A stretch of 15,913 bases of DNA from Chloroflexota bacterium (GTDB lineage: Bacteria; Chloroflexota; Anaerolineae; Anaerolineales; Anaerolineaceae): the NCBI GenBank assembly GCA_023434145.1, contig JAEYTI010000023.1, positions 1 to 15,913 of the forward strand, given 5' to 3'. The notes below the pieces were generated by a model. It saw only the letters and a list, made by a program, of their open reading frames with translations, was not told where the DNA came from and did no database searches. The position numbers were made by a program, and so were the translations under genes. Shown one piece after another: positions 6,720 to 14,597 of the stretch (positions are counted from its first letter, which is position 1; each line of letters starts with the position of its first letter).

Positions 6720-6867
6720 TTTATTGGTAATTCCTCGGCCGGGTAGGGTTTGCGTGTTTTACGAGGAAGCAGCGCAGATGCTTCCTCACAAAACACACAA
6801 AAACCCGCCCAACCTGAACAGTTACTTTTACTGTTATTTGTTTGAGCATACCGTTTATTGGTAATTC
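6720..6867. repeat. Long imperfect hairpin flanked by 14-bp direct repeats
   Basis: In the 246-bp gap between the regulator and the ABC operon, TTTATTGGTAATTC occurs at 6720-6733 and again at 6854-6867. Between them lies a long hairpin at about 6741-6810: GAGGAAGC (6763-6770) pairs with GCTTCCTC (6780-6787) around a 9-nt loop. After a 2x2 mismatch GTGTTTT (6754-6760) pairs with AAAACAC (6790-6796), and G-runs pair with C-runs further out. A smaller 6-bp hairpin (AACAGT 6817-6822 with ACTGTT 6830-6835) follows. The hairpin could terminate the regulator transcript; the flanking repeats also suggest an inserted element or paired regulator sites. Confidence 0.5.
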
Positions 6868-6912
6868 ATCCCTGTTTGCCTGAGATGGATCAGCTTGTGA
6901 TTCAACTTCCTC

Positions 6913-6924
6913 GCGAGCGCTGTT
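6913..6924. promoter_or_regulatory. Possible LacI operator in the ABC operon leader
   Basis: AGCGCT at 6916-6921, read on the minus strand as AACAGCGCTCGC, shares the core AGCGCTC with the tandem units before the regulator gene. It lies about 30 bases before the operon's first start codon, where a repressor could block transcription. Only a single, imperfect copy is present, so chance is a real alternative. Confidence 0.3.
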
Positions 6925-6952
6925 CTCAGCCAGGATTCTGAAAGGAGGAGCG

Positions 6953-7939
6953 ATGCTTCAATATATTGCCCGGCGTACGATTTTGATCATCCCAACCCTG
7001 CTGGTGGTCTCGATCGTTGCGTTCATCATCATCCAACTGCCTCCCGGCGACTTCCTCACCTCCTACACAGCGCGGTTGGCATCCACCGGCGAGACAATCG
7101 ATCAAGCCCTGCTGGAAGCGCTGCGGGTTCGTTATGGATTAGGAGAGCCCATTTACGTCCAGTATTGGAAGTGGATTACTGGCATTATTTTGCGCGGCGA
7201 TTTTGGCGATTCGTTCTTGTGGAACCAGCCGGTAAAGGTTCTCATCTGGGAACGCCTGGGCTTAACGCTCGCGATTTCGGTTTCCACCCTCATTTTCACA
7301 TGGGCAGTGGCATTTCCAATTGGTATTTATTCCGCGGTGAAGAAGTACACCCTGGGCGATTACCTGTCTACCACAATTGGTTTTATCGGCCTGGCAACGC
7401 CCAACTTTATGATCGCGCTGATCTTAATGTGGGTTTCCTTCCGCTACTTTGGCGTGACGGTTGGCGGGCTGTTTTCTCAGCAGTACATCTCTGCGCCATG
7501 GAGTATCGATAAGGTTATCGATCTGTTCAGGCACCTTTGGGTTCCCGCAGTCATTCTGGGCGTATCGGGCGCTGCCGGCCTGATCCGTGTGATGCGGGCC
7601 AACCTGCTGGACGAGCTGCACCGGCCCTATGTGGTCACCGCGCGCTCTAAGGGCCTGCCCGAGCTCAACCTGATCATGAAGTACCCTGTTCGCATGGCTT
7701 TGAACCCGTTTGTTAGCACGGTTGGTTGGACGCTGCCCGCCCTGGTCTCTGGCGAGACGATTGTGGCAACAGTGCTCGCCCTGCCGACTGCCGGCCCGCT
7801 CTTGCTTCAAGCCTTAATGGCGCAGGATATGTATCTGGCTGGCGCATTTATCATGCTTTTGAGCCTATTGACAATTGTCGGCACGCTCGTTTCCGATATC
7901 CTGCTGGCTGTACTCGATCCCCGTATTCGTTACGAGTGA
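6953..7939 (+). CDS. ABC transporter permease, DppB/OppB type
   Basis: Predicted 328-residue inner-membrane subunit of an Opp/Dpp-family importer. The first transmembrane helix starts at once (MLQYIARRTILIIPTLLVVSI), followed by the family's periplasmic loop with LRVRYGLGEPIYVQYWKW (about 57-74) and RGDFGDSF (81-88). Further helices lie near 105-125, 140-165, 195-215, 255-280 and 295-320. The cytoplasmic EAA loop that docks the ATPase is at about 225-255 (YVVTARSKGLPELNLIMKYPVRMALNP). The C-terminus LDPRIRYE is typical. AAAGGAGGAG precedes ATG 6953. It is the first gene of a tight five-gene operon with an 8-base gap to the next. Family annotation would say peptide transport, but the surrounding carbohydrate enzymes make an oligosaccharide substrate more likely. 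Confidence 0.93.
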   Translation: MLQYIARRTILIIPTLLVVSIVAFIIIQLPPGDFLTSYTARLASTGETIDQALLEALRVRYGLGEPIYVQYWKWITGIILRGDFGDSFLWNQPVKVLIWERLGLTLAISVSTLIFTWAVAFPIGIYSAVKKYTLGDYLSTTIGFIGLATPNFMIALILMWVSFRYFGVTVGGLFSQQYISAPWSIDKVIDLFRHLWVPAVILGVSGAAGLIRVMRANLLDELHRPYVVTARSKGLPELNLIMKYPVRMALNPFVSTVGWTLPALVSGETIVATVLALPTAGPLLLQALMAQDMYLAGAFIMLLSLLTIVGTLVSDILLAVLDPRIRYE

Positions 7940-7947
7940 GGTAATCG

Positions 7948-9120
7948 ATGTCAACTGAAAGCACAACAACACCTGTCACCCCAGCGCTGAGCCCTGATAC
8001 TACGCCCGTGAACGAAAAGGAGGCGAAAGTATTTGTCGCTTCTCAGTGGCAGTTGATGTGGTGGAAGTTTCGCAAGCACAAGCTGGCGATGGTTGGCGCG
8101 GTAATCACCATCATCTTCTACCTCATCGCGGCGTTTGTCGAAATCCTCGCGCCGTATTATTCGGAAACCTTTTGGTCGCAGTACACTTTTGCTCCGCCGA
8201 TGCCTGTCTATTGGATGGATTATACGGAATCGGGCAGCCTGGGTTTCAAGCCTTTTGCCTATGGTTACAAAGTAACGTTGGATCCGATCGCGCTGCGCCG
8301 TGAGTTTACCGTCGACTACGATACGAAGATCCCGGTGGGTTTCTTCGTTCGCGGGCAGGAGTACAAACTGTGGGGCTTGATCCCGATGGATCTGCATCTG
8401 TTTGGCCCCTTGGAGAAAGATGCGCCGCCGGTGTTTGTCATCGGAGCCGATCGCCTGGGCCGTGATATGTTGAGCCGCATCATTTACGGCACGCGAATCT
8501 CATTGTCTATCGGACTGGTGGGCGTGATCTTCAGCCTGATTCTGGGGATTGTGTTGGGCGGTATTTCCGGCTACTACGGCGGCACGACAGACGTCATCAT
8601 TCAGCGCGTGATCGAGTTCCTGCGCTCGGTGCCGACCATCCCGCTGTGGATGGGCCTTTCGGCAGCGCTGCCGAAAGACTGGGGCCCGCTGCAAATTTAC
8701 TTCGGCATCACCATCATCCTCTCGCTGATTGGCTGGACGGGCCTGGCGCGCGTGGTGCGCGGGCGCTTCTACTCGCTTCGAACGGAAGATTTCGTGATGG
8801 CTGCCCGCCTGGATGGTTCCAATGAAATGCGCATCATCATGCGCCACATGGTTCCCTCCTTCCTCAGTCACATCATTGCCTCCATCTCCACCAGCATCCC
8901 CACCATGATCATCAGCGAAACCTCGTTGAGCTTCCTGGGCCTGGGCTTACGCCCGCCAGTGGTGAGCTGGGGCGTGCTGCTGCAAGAAGCGCAGAACATC
9001 CGCTCGGTCGCTACGGCTCCCTGGCTGATGCTGCCGGGCCTCGCCGTGATCATCGTTGTGCTGGCGATGAACTTCTTTGGTGACGGTCTGCGCGACGCTG
9101 CCGACCCATACGGTGGGTAA
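7948..9120 (+). CDS. ABC transporter permease, DppC/OppC type, with large periplasmic insert
   Basis: Predicted 390-residue inner-membrane partner of the preceding permease. A Ser/Thr/Pro-rich cytoplasmic tail (1-40) leads into the first helix (about 46-68). The canonical core starts at GADRLGRDMLSRIIYGTRISLSIGLVG (166 onward), with helices near 185-210, 250-270, 305-320 and 357-378 and the EAA loop DFVMAARLDGSNEMRIIMRHMVP at 281-303. Between them lies an acidic and aromatic-rich insert of roughly 95 residues (71-165), making the protein about 90 residues longer than the roughly 300 usual for peptide-type DppC. The insert should face the binding protein. GAGG overlaps the upstream stop codon and serves as RBS. 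The ending DGLRDAADPYGG is typical of DppC. The family is certain; what the insert does is unknown. Confidence 0.93.
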   Translation: MSTESTTTPVTPALSPDTTPVNEKEAKVFVASQWQLMWWKFRKHKLAMVGAVITIIFYLIAAFVEILAPYYSETFWSQYTFAPPMPVYWMDYTESGSLGFKPFAYGYKVTLDPIALRREFTVDYDTKIPVGFFVRGQEYKLWGLIPMDLHLFGPLEKDAPPVFVIGADRLGRDMLSRIIYGTRISLSIGLVGVIFSLILGIVLGGISGYYGGTTDVIIQRVIEFLRSVPTIPLWMGLSAALPKDWGPLQIYFGITIILSLIGWTGLARVVRGRFYSLRTEDFVMAARLDGSNEMRIIMRHMVPSFLSHIIASISTSIPTMIISETSLSFLGLGLRPPVVSWGVLLQEAQNIRSVATAPWLMLPGLAVIIVVLAMNFFGDGLRDAADPYGG

Positions 9121-9151
9121 GGATACGCCAAACGAAAGGGAAGAACACAAA

Positions 9152-10210
9152 GTGGAAACAAAAACTCCCCTCCTCGAAGTAAAAGATCTAAAAACCTACT
9201 TCTTCATGGATGAAGGCGTATCGCGTGCGGTGGACGGGGTCGACTTCACCATTAACCGCGGAAGTATGGTTGGAATTGTGGGTGAAAGCGGCTGTGGCAA
9301 AAGCGTTACCGCCTACTCGGTACTGCAATTGGTTGGCCAGCCGGGTAAGATCGTCAGCGGCCAGGCGCTGCTGCATCGCATGCCCCGGCCCAACAGCGAT
9401 ATCAAGCAGGCCGAGGTAATTGATCTGCTGGCGTTGTCTCCCAAGAGCAAGGAGCTGCGCATGATGCGCGGCGGCGAGATCAGCATGATCTTTCAAGAGC
9501 CAATGGTTTCGCTCAGCCCGCTGCACACCATCGGTGATCAGATCACCGAGAACATTCTGCTGCACCGCAAAGTGACAAAAGATGAGGCGCGTGATCAGGC
9601 CGCCAAAATGCTCGGGCGTGTGGGTATCCCCAAACCCGAGACGCGCCTGGAATCGTATCCCTTCCAGCTTTCGGGTGGAATGCGGCAGCGCGCGATGATC
9701 GCGCTGGCGATGGTTTGCCACCCCAGCCTGCTGATCGCCGACGAGCCGACCACTGCCCTGGATGTGACCACCCAGGCGCAGATCCTGGAACTGATGCAAG
9801 AGCTTCAACAGGATATGGGCATGGCGGTGATGATGATCACCCACAACCTGGGCGTAGTGGCGGAGATGTGTGAGGAAGTGGTTGTAATGTACCTGGGGCA
9901 GGTGGCAGAACAGGCGCCGGTTGATGCTGTGTTCTACGATCCGCTGCACCCGTACACGCAGGCGCTTTTGCGCTCGATCCCGCGGCTGGGCGCGAGCAAG
10001 GGCAACAAGCTCGAGCCGATCGAAGGCACCGTGCCCGACCCGTACAACCGGCCTTCCGGCTGCGCATTCCATCCGCGCTGCGCTAGCTTTATGCCGGGTA
10101 AGTGCGACAAGATCCGCCCCGAGCTATACACGATGCCGGATGGCCGCCGGGTGCGCTGCCTGCTGTATGCGACGGACGCGTCAGCCACAAATGAGGCGAA
10201 AGAGGGCTAA
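9152..10210 (+). CDS. ABC transporter ATP-binding protein, DppD/OppD type
   Basis: Predicted 352-residue cytoplasmic ATPase that powers the importer. All nucleotide-binding motifs are present: Walker A GESGCGKS at 44-51, Q-loop Gln115, signature LSGGMRQR at 173-180, Walker B LLIADE at 193-198, D-loop ALD and switch His231. The C-terminal Opp/Dpp extension (about 250-352) includes YDPLHPYTQALLRSIP and four cysteines (304, 310, 318, 336) in the pattern linked to an iron-sulfur cluster in some DppD proteins. I chose GTG 9152, because AAGGGAAG lies about 8 bases upstream. An in-frame GTG at 9077 would overlap the permease gene by 44 bases and add a non-homologous leader. It is followed after one base by its paired ATPase, so the two are translationally coupled. 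Confidence 0.93.
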   Translation: METKTPLLEVKDLKTYFFMDEGVSRAVDGVDFTINRGSMVGIVGESGCGKSVTAYSVLQLVGQPGKIVSGQALLHRMPRPNSDIKQAEVIDLLALSPKSKELRMMRGGEISMIFQEPMVSLSPLHTIGDQITENILLHRKVTKDEARDQAAKMLGRVGIPKPETRLESYPFQLSGGMRQRAMIALAMVCHPSLLIADEPTTALDVTTQAQILELMQELQQDMGMAVMMITHNLGVVAEMCEEVVVMYLGQVAEQAPVDAVFYDPLHPYTQALLRSIPRLGASKGNKLEPIEGTVPDPYNRPSGCAFHPRCASFMPGKCDKIRPELYTMPDGRRVRCLLYATDASATNEAKEG

Positions 10211-10211
10211 C

Positions 10212-11231
10212 ATGGCAAATATTACCACCCCGGAACCCTTGTTGAACGTAAAGAACCTGAAGATGTATTTTCCAATCACGCGTGGATTCTTGCGCAGGAC
10301 GGTTGGCTATGTACGCGCCGCAGATGACGTGGATCTGACCGTCTACCCCGGTGAAACGCTTGGGCTGGTGGGTGAATCGGGCTGCGGTAAGACCACTGTT
10401 GGGCGCTGTATCATGCGTGTGTACGACCCTACCGCCGGGCAGATCTTGTATCAGGATAAGGACGGGAAAAAAGTCGATCTCGCCAGCCTGAACAACAGAG
10501 AGTTGAAGCCCTACCGCAAAGAACTGCGTATGATCTTCCAGGACCCATATGCCTCGTTGAACCCGCGTATGACCGTCATGGACATCGTCGGAGAGCCAAT
10601 GCTGGTGAACAATATTGCCAGCGGCAGAGATCTGGAAGCGCGTGTGGCCGAGCTGCTCAAGCGCGTGGGCCTGCGCCCCGAATATATGCGCCGTTACCCA
10701 CACGCCTTTTCCGGCGGTCAGCGCCAGCGCATCGGCGTGGCGCGCGCCCTGGCGCTGGACCCGCAGTTGGTTATCTGTGACGAGGCTGTTTCGGCATTGG
10801 ATGTTTCGGTGCAGGCGCAGGTACTCAACTTACTGATGGGCCTGCAAAAAGACTTCGATCTGACCTACATCTTCATCTCGCATGATCTGAGCGTGGTGGA
10901 ATACATCGCCGACCGCGTGGCGGTGATGTACGTGGGACGGATGGTGGAAGTGGCTGAGACTCGCAGCATGTTTGGCCAGCCGCTTCACCCTTACACCGAG
11001 GCGCTGCTATCAGCCGTGCCAAAGCCAGACCCGCGCCGGAAATCGGAGCGTGTTTTGCTGGAAGGCGAGGTGGCCGACCCAGCCCACCCGCCGAGCGGTT
11101 GTTACTTCCATCCGCGCTGCCGGTACGCGAAAGAAAATTGCAGGACGGATACCCCGGCTTTGCGCGAAGTTGAGCCTGGCCGTTTCGCGGCCTGTCACTA
11201 TTCCGAGCAGCTCAAACTGCGCGGAATCTAA
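10212..11231 (+). CDS. ABC transporter ATP-binding protein, DppF/OppF type
   Basis: Predicted 339-residue ATPase that dimerises with the preceding subunit. It has Walker A GESGCGKT at 54-61, Q-loop Gln110 in MIFQDPYASLNPRMTV, signature FSGGQRQR at 166-173, Walker B LVICDE at 186-191, AVSALD and switch His224 in ISHDLSVVEYIADRVAVMYVG. The C-terminal extension has cysteines 297, 303, 310 and 328, like its partner. ATG 10212 begins one base after the upstream stop codon, with GAGGG just before it; a longer reading frame extends back into the previous gene but is only overlap. Two hairpins lie between this gene and the lipoprotein gene. Confidence 0.94.
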   Translation: MANITTPEPLLNVKNLKMYFPITRGFLRRTVGYVRAADDVDLTVYPGETLGLVGESGCGKTTVGRCIMRVYDPTAGQILYQDKDGKKVDLASLNNRELKPYRKELRMIFQDPYASLNPRMTVMDIVGEPMLVNNIASGRDLEARVAELLKRVGLRPEYMRRYPHAFSGGQRQRIGVARALALDPQLVICDEAVSALDVSVQAQVLNLLMGLQKDFDLTYIFISHDLSVVEYIADRVAVMYVGRMVEVAETRSMFGQPLHPYTEALLSAVPKPDPRRKSERVLLEGEVADPAHPPSGCYFHPRCRYAKENCRTDTPALREVEPGRFAACHYSEQLKLRGI

Positions 11232-11242
11232 TTTGGGCAGTC

Positions 11243-11296
11243 CATCACCTACTGGTGATGTTTGCGTGTGTTTCTCCTTTCACCCCCTCAAGGAGG
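11243..11296 (+). promoter_or_regulatory. Hairpins in the leader of the binding-protein gene
   Basis: CATCACC (11243-11249) and GGTGATG (11254-11260) form a perfect 7-bp stem with the loop TACT, 11 bases after the DppF stop codon. Downstream, CTCCTT (11274-11279) is complementary to AAGGAG (11290-11295), which is the ribosome binding site of the lipoprotein gene. The first could block RNA decay or attenuate read-through; the second could mask the RBS. Both are inferred from pairing only. Confidence 0.45.
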
Positions 11297-11303
11297 CCCT
11301 ATA

Positions 11304-13325
11304 ATGGAACGCCCGTATCGTGTTGCAAGGCTAATTTTTAGCCTCATCGTCGTGGCCGCAATGCTCATTTCTTGCGCGCCACCAACCCAAGCCCCAACCC
11401 AGGCCGCTACCGCAGTCCCGGCGCAGCCGACCAAGGCTGTCGTGCAAGTGGAAACAGCCACCCAGCCGCCGACAGAAGTTCCCCCGGCGATGTACTCGGA
11501 AGCCCCCGAGCTGGCCGAGCAGGTAAAGGCTGGAACGCTGCCTCCGGTCGAAGACCGCCTGCCCGAGAACCCGCTGGTGGTAAAACCGAACGAGACGATC
11601 GGCAAGTACGGCGGCACGCTGTACCGCATGACCAAGCCCACCGCCGACAACGCCCACTTCTCGCGCACCATCGCGTACGAGAACCTCGTCCGCTGGACGC
11701 CGGACTGGTCGGGAATCGTCCCGAATATGGCCGAGAGCTACGAGGTCAATGAAGACGCGACCGTCTACACCTTCCACCTGCGCAAGGGCATTAAGTGGTC
11801 GGATGGCGAGCCGTTCACGACCAAGGACATCATGTTCTGGTACAACGACGTGGCGATGAACACCGATCTGAGCCCCGCCCCTCCAGGCTGGCTGAAGATC
11901 GGCGACGATGTAGGCAAGTTCGAAGCGCCGGATGACTTCACTCTGATCGTGAGCTTCGGCAGCCCGAACGGTCTCTTCCTCAGCCGCCTGTGCACGCCGG
12001 ATACGTACGACATCGTCCGCATCCCCTTCCACTGGGCCAAGAAGTACCACGTGAACTACGCCGACGAGGCCGAGCTTGAAGCGATGATGAAGGAAGGCCA
12101 GTACGAGACCTGGAAAGACCTGTTCATCGCGAAGGTGACGAATGGTGACGCCGTATTCCAACTGCCCGATCGCCCGGTCATCTGGCCGTGGAAGATCAAG
12201 GACGGATACGTTGGCGGCGCCCAGCAAGTCGTGTTCGAGCGCAACCCCTATTACTGGAAGGTTGACACGGAAGGTAAGCAGCTTCCCTACGTTGACAAGT
12301 ACATCTTCCAGATCCTCGACAGCGTCGACGCGATGGTTCCGAAGGCCCTGGCTGGTGAAGTCCAGTTCCAGGAGCGCCACATCAACACCAACCCCAACAA
12401 GCCGTTGTTCTTCGACAACCAGGAGAAGGGCGACTACCGCTTCTTCACCATTTTTGACGGCTCGCTCAACCTGATGACGATCATGTTCAACCTGTCCTCC
12501 ACGGACCCGGTAAAGAACGAGATCTTCAACAGCAAAGACTTCCGCATCGCCATGTCCTACGCGATCAACCGCCAGGAGATCATCGACACCGTGTACGTAG
12601 GTGTTGGCACCCCGTGGCAGACCGCGCCGAAGGAGAACTCACCGTTCTACGATGAGCAGATGGCGACCCAGTACACCGAGTACAGCGTCGAAAAGGCCAA
12701 CGAACACCTCGATCTGGCCGGTTTTGAGAAGGACGCCAGCGGCAAGCGCATTGGCCCCGACGGCAAGCCCATCTCCTTCGTCGTGGAAGTGATGGACACC
12801 AACCCGCAGTGGATCGACATGCTCAACATGATCCAGAAGTACTGGCAGGACGTTGGCATCAACATGCAGGTGAAGGTGGAAGAGCGCTCGCTCCTGTACA
12901 CCAACAAAGACGCCAACCTGCTCGAGGGTGGTGTCTGGTCGACCTCTGGCTTCCTCGCGGAAGTTCTGCTCGACCCGCGCTATTTCATCCCCTACTCCAC
13001 CGAATCGCAGTGGTCTGTGTGCTGGTCGCAGTGGTATAACGGCGCTCCGGAAGGCAAGGACTGCGAGCCCCCGGACGTTGTGAAAGAACAACTCAATATC
13101 TACGATCAGATTAAGGGAACAGCGGATGTGGAAGAACAGATCCGCCTGGGCAAGGAAATGATTGCCATCGCCCGTGACGAGTTCTGGACGATTGGTGTTG
13201 GCGTCGGCCCCGATCTGTATGGCATTGTGGGCAACAAGGTTCACAACGTCATCGATCACCCGAACGGCTGGCTCTACCCGAACCCGGCCCCCATCAACCT
13301 CGAACAGATCTGGCTCGAGGAATAA
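11304..13325 (+). CDS. ABC transporter substrate-binding lipoprotein, SBP_bac_5 family
   Basis: Predicted 673-residue extracytoplasmic solute-binding protein that delivers substrate to the permeases. It has a lipoprotein signal peptide (MERPYRVARLIFSLIVVAAM, then LISC) with the lipidated residue Cys24, followed by a low-complexity Pro/Thr/Gln/Ala linker to about residue 65, a style frequent in Chloroflexota. The mature part carries the family-5 hallmarks: ENLVRWTPDWSGIVPNMAESYEV, FHLRKGIKWSDGEPFTTKDIMFWYNDV and, later, FRIAMSYAINRQEIIDTVYVG. At 673 residues it is longer than the roughly 530 of peptide-binding DppA/OppA, and it is rich in Trp and acidic residues, which suits sugar stacking. 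AAGGAGG precedes ATG 11304 by 7 bases. It is last in the operon, possibly expressed differently because of leader hairpins. A carbohydrate ligand is inferred from context. Confidence 0.93.
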   Translation: MERPYRVARLIFSLIVVAAMLISCAPPTQAPTQAATAVPAQPTKAVVQVETATQPPTEVPPAMYSEAPELAEQVKAGTLPPVEDRLPENPLVVKPNETIGKYGGTLYRMTKPTADNAHFSRTIAYENLVRWTPDWSGIVPNMAESYEVNEDATVYTFHLRKGIKWSDGEPFTTKDIMFWYNDVAMNTDLSPAPPGWLKIGDDVGKFEAPDDFTLIVSFGSPNGLFLSRLCTPDTYDIVRIPFHWAKKYHVNYADEAELEAMMKEGQYETWKDLFIAKVTNGDAVFQLPDRPVIWPWKIKDGYVGGAQQVVFERNPYYWKVDTEGKQLPYVDKYIFQILDSVDAMVPKALAGEVQFQERHINTNPNKPLFFDNQEKGDYRFFTIFDGSLNLMTIMFNLSSTDPVKNEIFNSKDFRIAMSYAINRQEIIDTVYVGVGTPWQTAPKENSPFYDEQMATQYTEYSVEKANEHLDLAGFEKDASGKRIGPDGKPISFVVEVMDTNPQWIDMLNMIQKYWQDVGINMQVKVEERSLLYTNKDANLLEGGVWSTSGFLAEVLLDPRYFIPYSTESQWSVCWSQWYNGAPEGKDCEPPDVVKEQLNIYDQIKGTADVEEQIRLGKEMIAIARDEFWTIGVGVGPDLYGIVGNKVHNVIDHPNGWLYPNPAPINLEQIWLEE

Positions 13326-13331
13326 AAAATA

Positions 13332-13369
13332 GTGTGGTTGCGCGGGACATTCGTCCCGCGCAACCATAC
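13332..13369. terminator. Strong GC-rich hairpin after the ABC operon
   Basis: A 14-bp perfect stem (TGGTTGCGCGGGAC at 13335-13348 with GTCCCGCGCAACCA at 13353-13366) with loop ATTC extends by three more pairs including one G-T. It starts 7 bases after the lipoprotein stop codon. There is no T-run on the plus strand, so it may act as an RNA-protecting 3' hairpin rather than the terminator proper, which could be the next hairpin. Confidence 0.65.
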
Positions 13370-13383
13370 CGTAACACAAAACA

Positions 13384-13432
13384 AAAAAGCGTTTGATGCG
13401 GACCGTACTACCGTCCGCATCAAACGCTTTTT
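13384..13432. terminator. Bidirectional intrinsic terminator between ABC operon and GH88 gene
   Basis: A perfect 20-bp stem pairs 13384-13403 with 13413-13432 around the 9-nt loop CGTACTACC. It has A residues on the left and T residues on the right (core GCGTTTGATGCGGAC), giving a U-tract in either direction. It ends one base before the GH88 stop codon, so it can serve both the rightward transporter operon and the leftward hydrolase gene. Confidence 0.85.
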
Positions 13433-13433
13433 A

Positions 13434-14597
13434 TTACCAGTACATTTTCCAGTCGGGTTTGGCCATGCGGATGAGGGCTTCCATGTAGAAATAGTCGCCC
13501 CACAGATTGGCCTCATCGACGCCATTGCCGCCGGGTTTGCTGTACACGCCATGCAGGATCAATGCGTTGGAGCCGGGGACGCTGTTCGCTGCGTAATGAG
13601 TCGCTAGCGCCTGCACTGTTTCGGCAGCGGCGCGAGCATAGCGCTCTTTCTGCTCGCCATCCGGCAGCCATTTGACCATTTCGAGCAGGGCGCAGGCGGC
13701 GATCGCTGAGGCAGAGCTGTCTTTCTCCTCGCCGCTGCCGTCGCCAAATGCCAGATCCCAATACACCACGCCATCGGCAGGCACGTGGGCGAGGAAGTAG
13801 TCGGTGAGACGCTGGGCGGTTTCGAGGAAGGCTTCTTCCTTCGTATAGGCATAGGAGAGGGTGAAGCCATACATGGCCCACGCCTGCCCGCGCGCCCAAC
13901 AGGATTCGTCCGCTGCACCCTGCGCCGTTTTGCCATACAAGGGTTTGCCGGTTTCGGTATCGAAGTAATAGGTGTGGTACGTGGTGTCATCGGCACGGAC
14001 AAAAGTGCGCTGGAGCTGCTCGGCATGACGCAGCGCTGACTGCCGGAAGATGGGGTCGCCAGTAACCTCGGTCGCCCAGTAGAGGAGGGGCAGGTTCATC
14101 AGGCTGTCCACGATCGTGCGTCCCTTCTGGTTGGGGTCATCCATGCGCCCCCAGGCCTGGATGATGCCAGGCTTATCCCAGAAGCGATTGAGGAGCGTGC
14201 GAGCAGCTTCGATGCCCACTTCTTTCGCAGCCTCGTCGCCTGTAAGGTGGTACTGTGCGATGGCAGTAGGGGTGTAGAGGAACCCCAGATCGTGATGATC
14301 GACATCCACTTTGTTGTTCATGCGCTCGGCGAACAGCTCACCCTGCAATTCGGCTACGCGGCGGTACTTGTCATCGCCGGTCCACTCATAAGCCAACCAG
14401 AGGATTCCCGGCCAAAAACCGGTCGTCCAGCCCACGTTAGCGCCTTCGGGGTTGTCGCGCAGCCGCCGAGGCGGGTAGACGTTATTGATGGTGGTATCGT
14501 GCGGGCAAATACGGGCGAACGTTTCCAGGCTGCCTTCAATCTGCGTAAGCGCCGCCTGGATTGCTTCTTCGGGCTTGAAGTTCGGGGTAGAATTCAT
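13434..14597 (-). CDS. GH88 unsaturated glucuronyl hydrolase
   Basis: Predicted 387-residue cytoplasmic (alpha/alpha)6-barrel enzyme that hydrates the double bond of the 4,5-unsaturated uronic acid left by polysaccharide lyases, releasing it from the oligosaccharide. The two aspartates essential in the Bacillus enzyme are present in their motifs: Asp103 in HHDLGFLYTPTAIAQY and Asp164 in IVDSLMNLPLLYWA. Other family blocks are GWTTGFWPGILWLAYEWTGD (57-76), ESCWARGQAWAMYGF (231-245) and DSSASAIAACALLEM (293-307). Length is typical and no signal peptide is seen. GGAG lies 4 bases before ATG 14597. It is divergent from the GH130 gene over 84 bp, suggesting joint control. It acts downstream of the lyases encoded at 2301-4124 and 4357-5529. 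Rhamnogalacturonyl GH105 is the main alternative, but the HDLGF motif favours GH88. Confidence 0.9.
   Translation of the reverse strand: MNSTPNFKPEEAIQAALTQIEGSLETFARICPHDTTINNVYPPRRLRDNPEGANVGWTTGFWPGILWLAYEWTGDDKYRRVAELQGELFAERMNNKVDVDHHDLGFLYTPTAIAQYHLTGDEAAKEVGIEAARTLLNRFWDKPGIIQAWGRMDDPNQKGRTIVDSLMNLPLLYWATEVTGDPIFRQSALRHAEQLQRTFVRADDTTYHTYYFDTETGKPLYGKTAQGAADESCWARGQAWAMYGFTLSYAYTKEEAFLETAQRLTDYFLAHVPADGVVYWDLAFGDGSGEEKDSSASAIAACALLEMVKWLPDGEQKERYARAAAETVQALATHYAANSVPGSNALILHGVYSKPGGNGVDEANLWGDYFYMEALIRMAKPDWKMYW

Noticed and set aside
9921..10211. A 97-codon upstream extension of the DppF-type ATPase into the DppD-type gene
   Set aside because: The extension is arginine- and cysteine-rich nonsense in another frame. 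ATG 10212 has an RBS and starts the normal family sequence.
6953..11231. Peptide (Dpp/Opp) gene symbols for the transporter
   Set aside because: The subunits belong to that family, but the neighbours and the long binding protein point to oligosaccharides, so naming them dppBCDF would overstate the function.
11331..12380. A 349-codon open frame on the minus strand opposite the binding-protein gene
   Set aside because: No domain or start signal is visible; the plus-strand frame encodes a complete lipoprotein.
13332..13432. Two adjacent hairpins considered as a short CRISPR or REP array
   Set aside because: The two stems have different sequences and no regular spacer; one is a classical bidirectional terminator.
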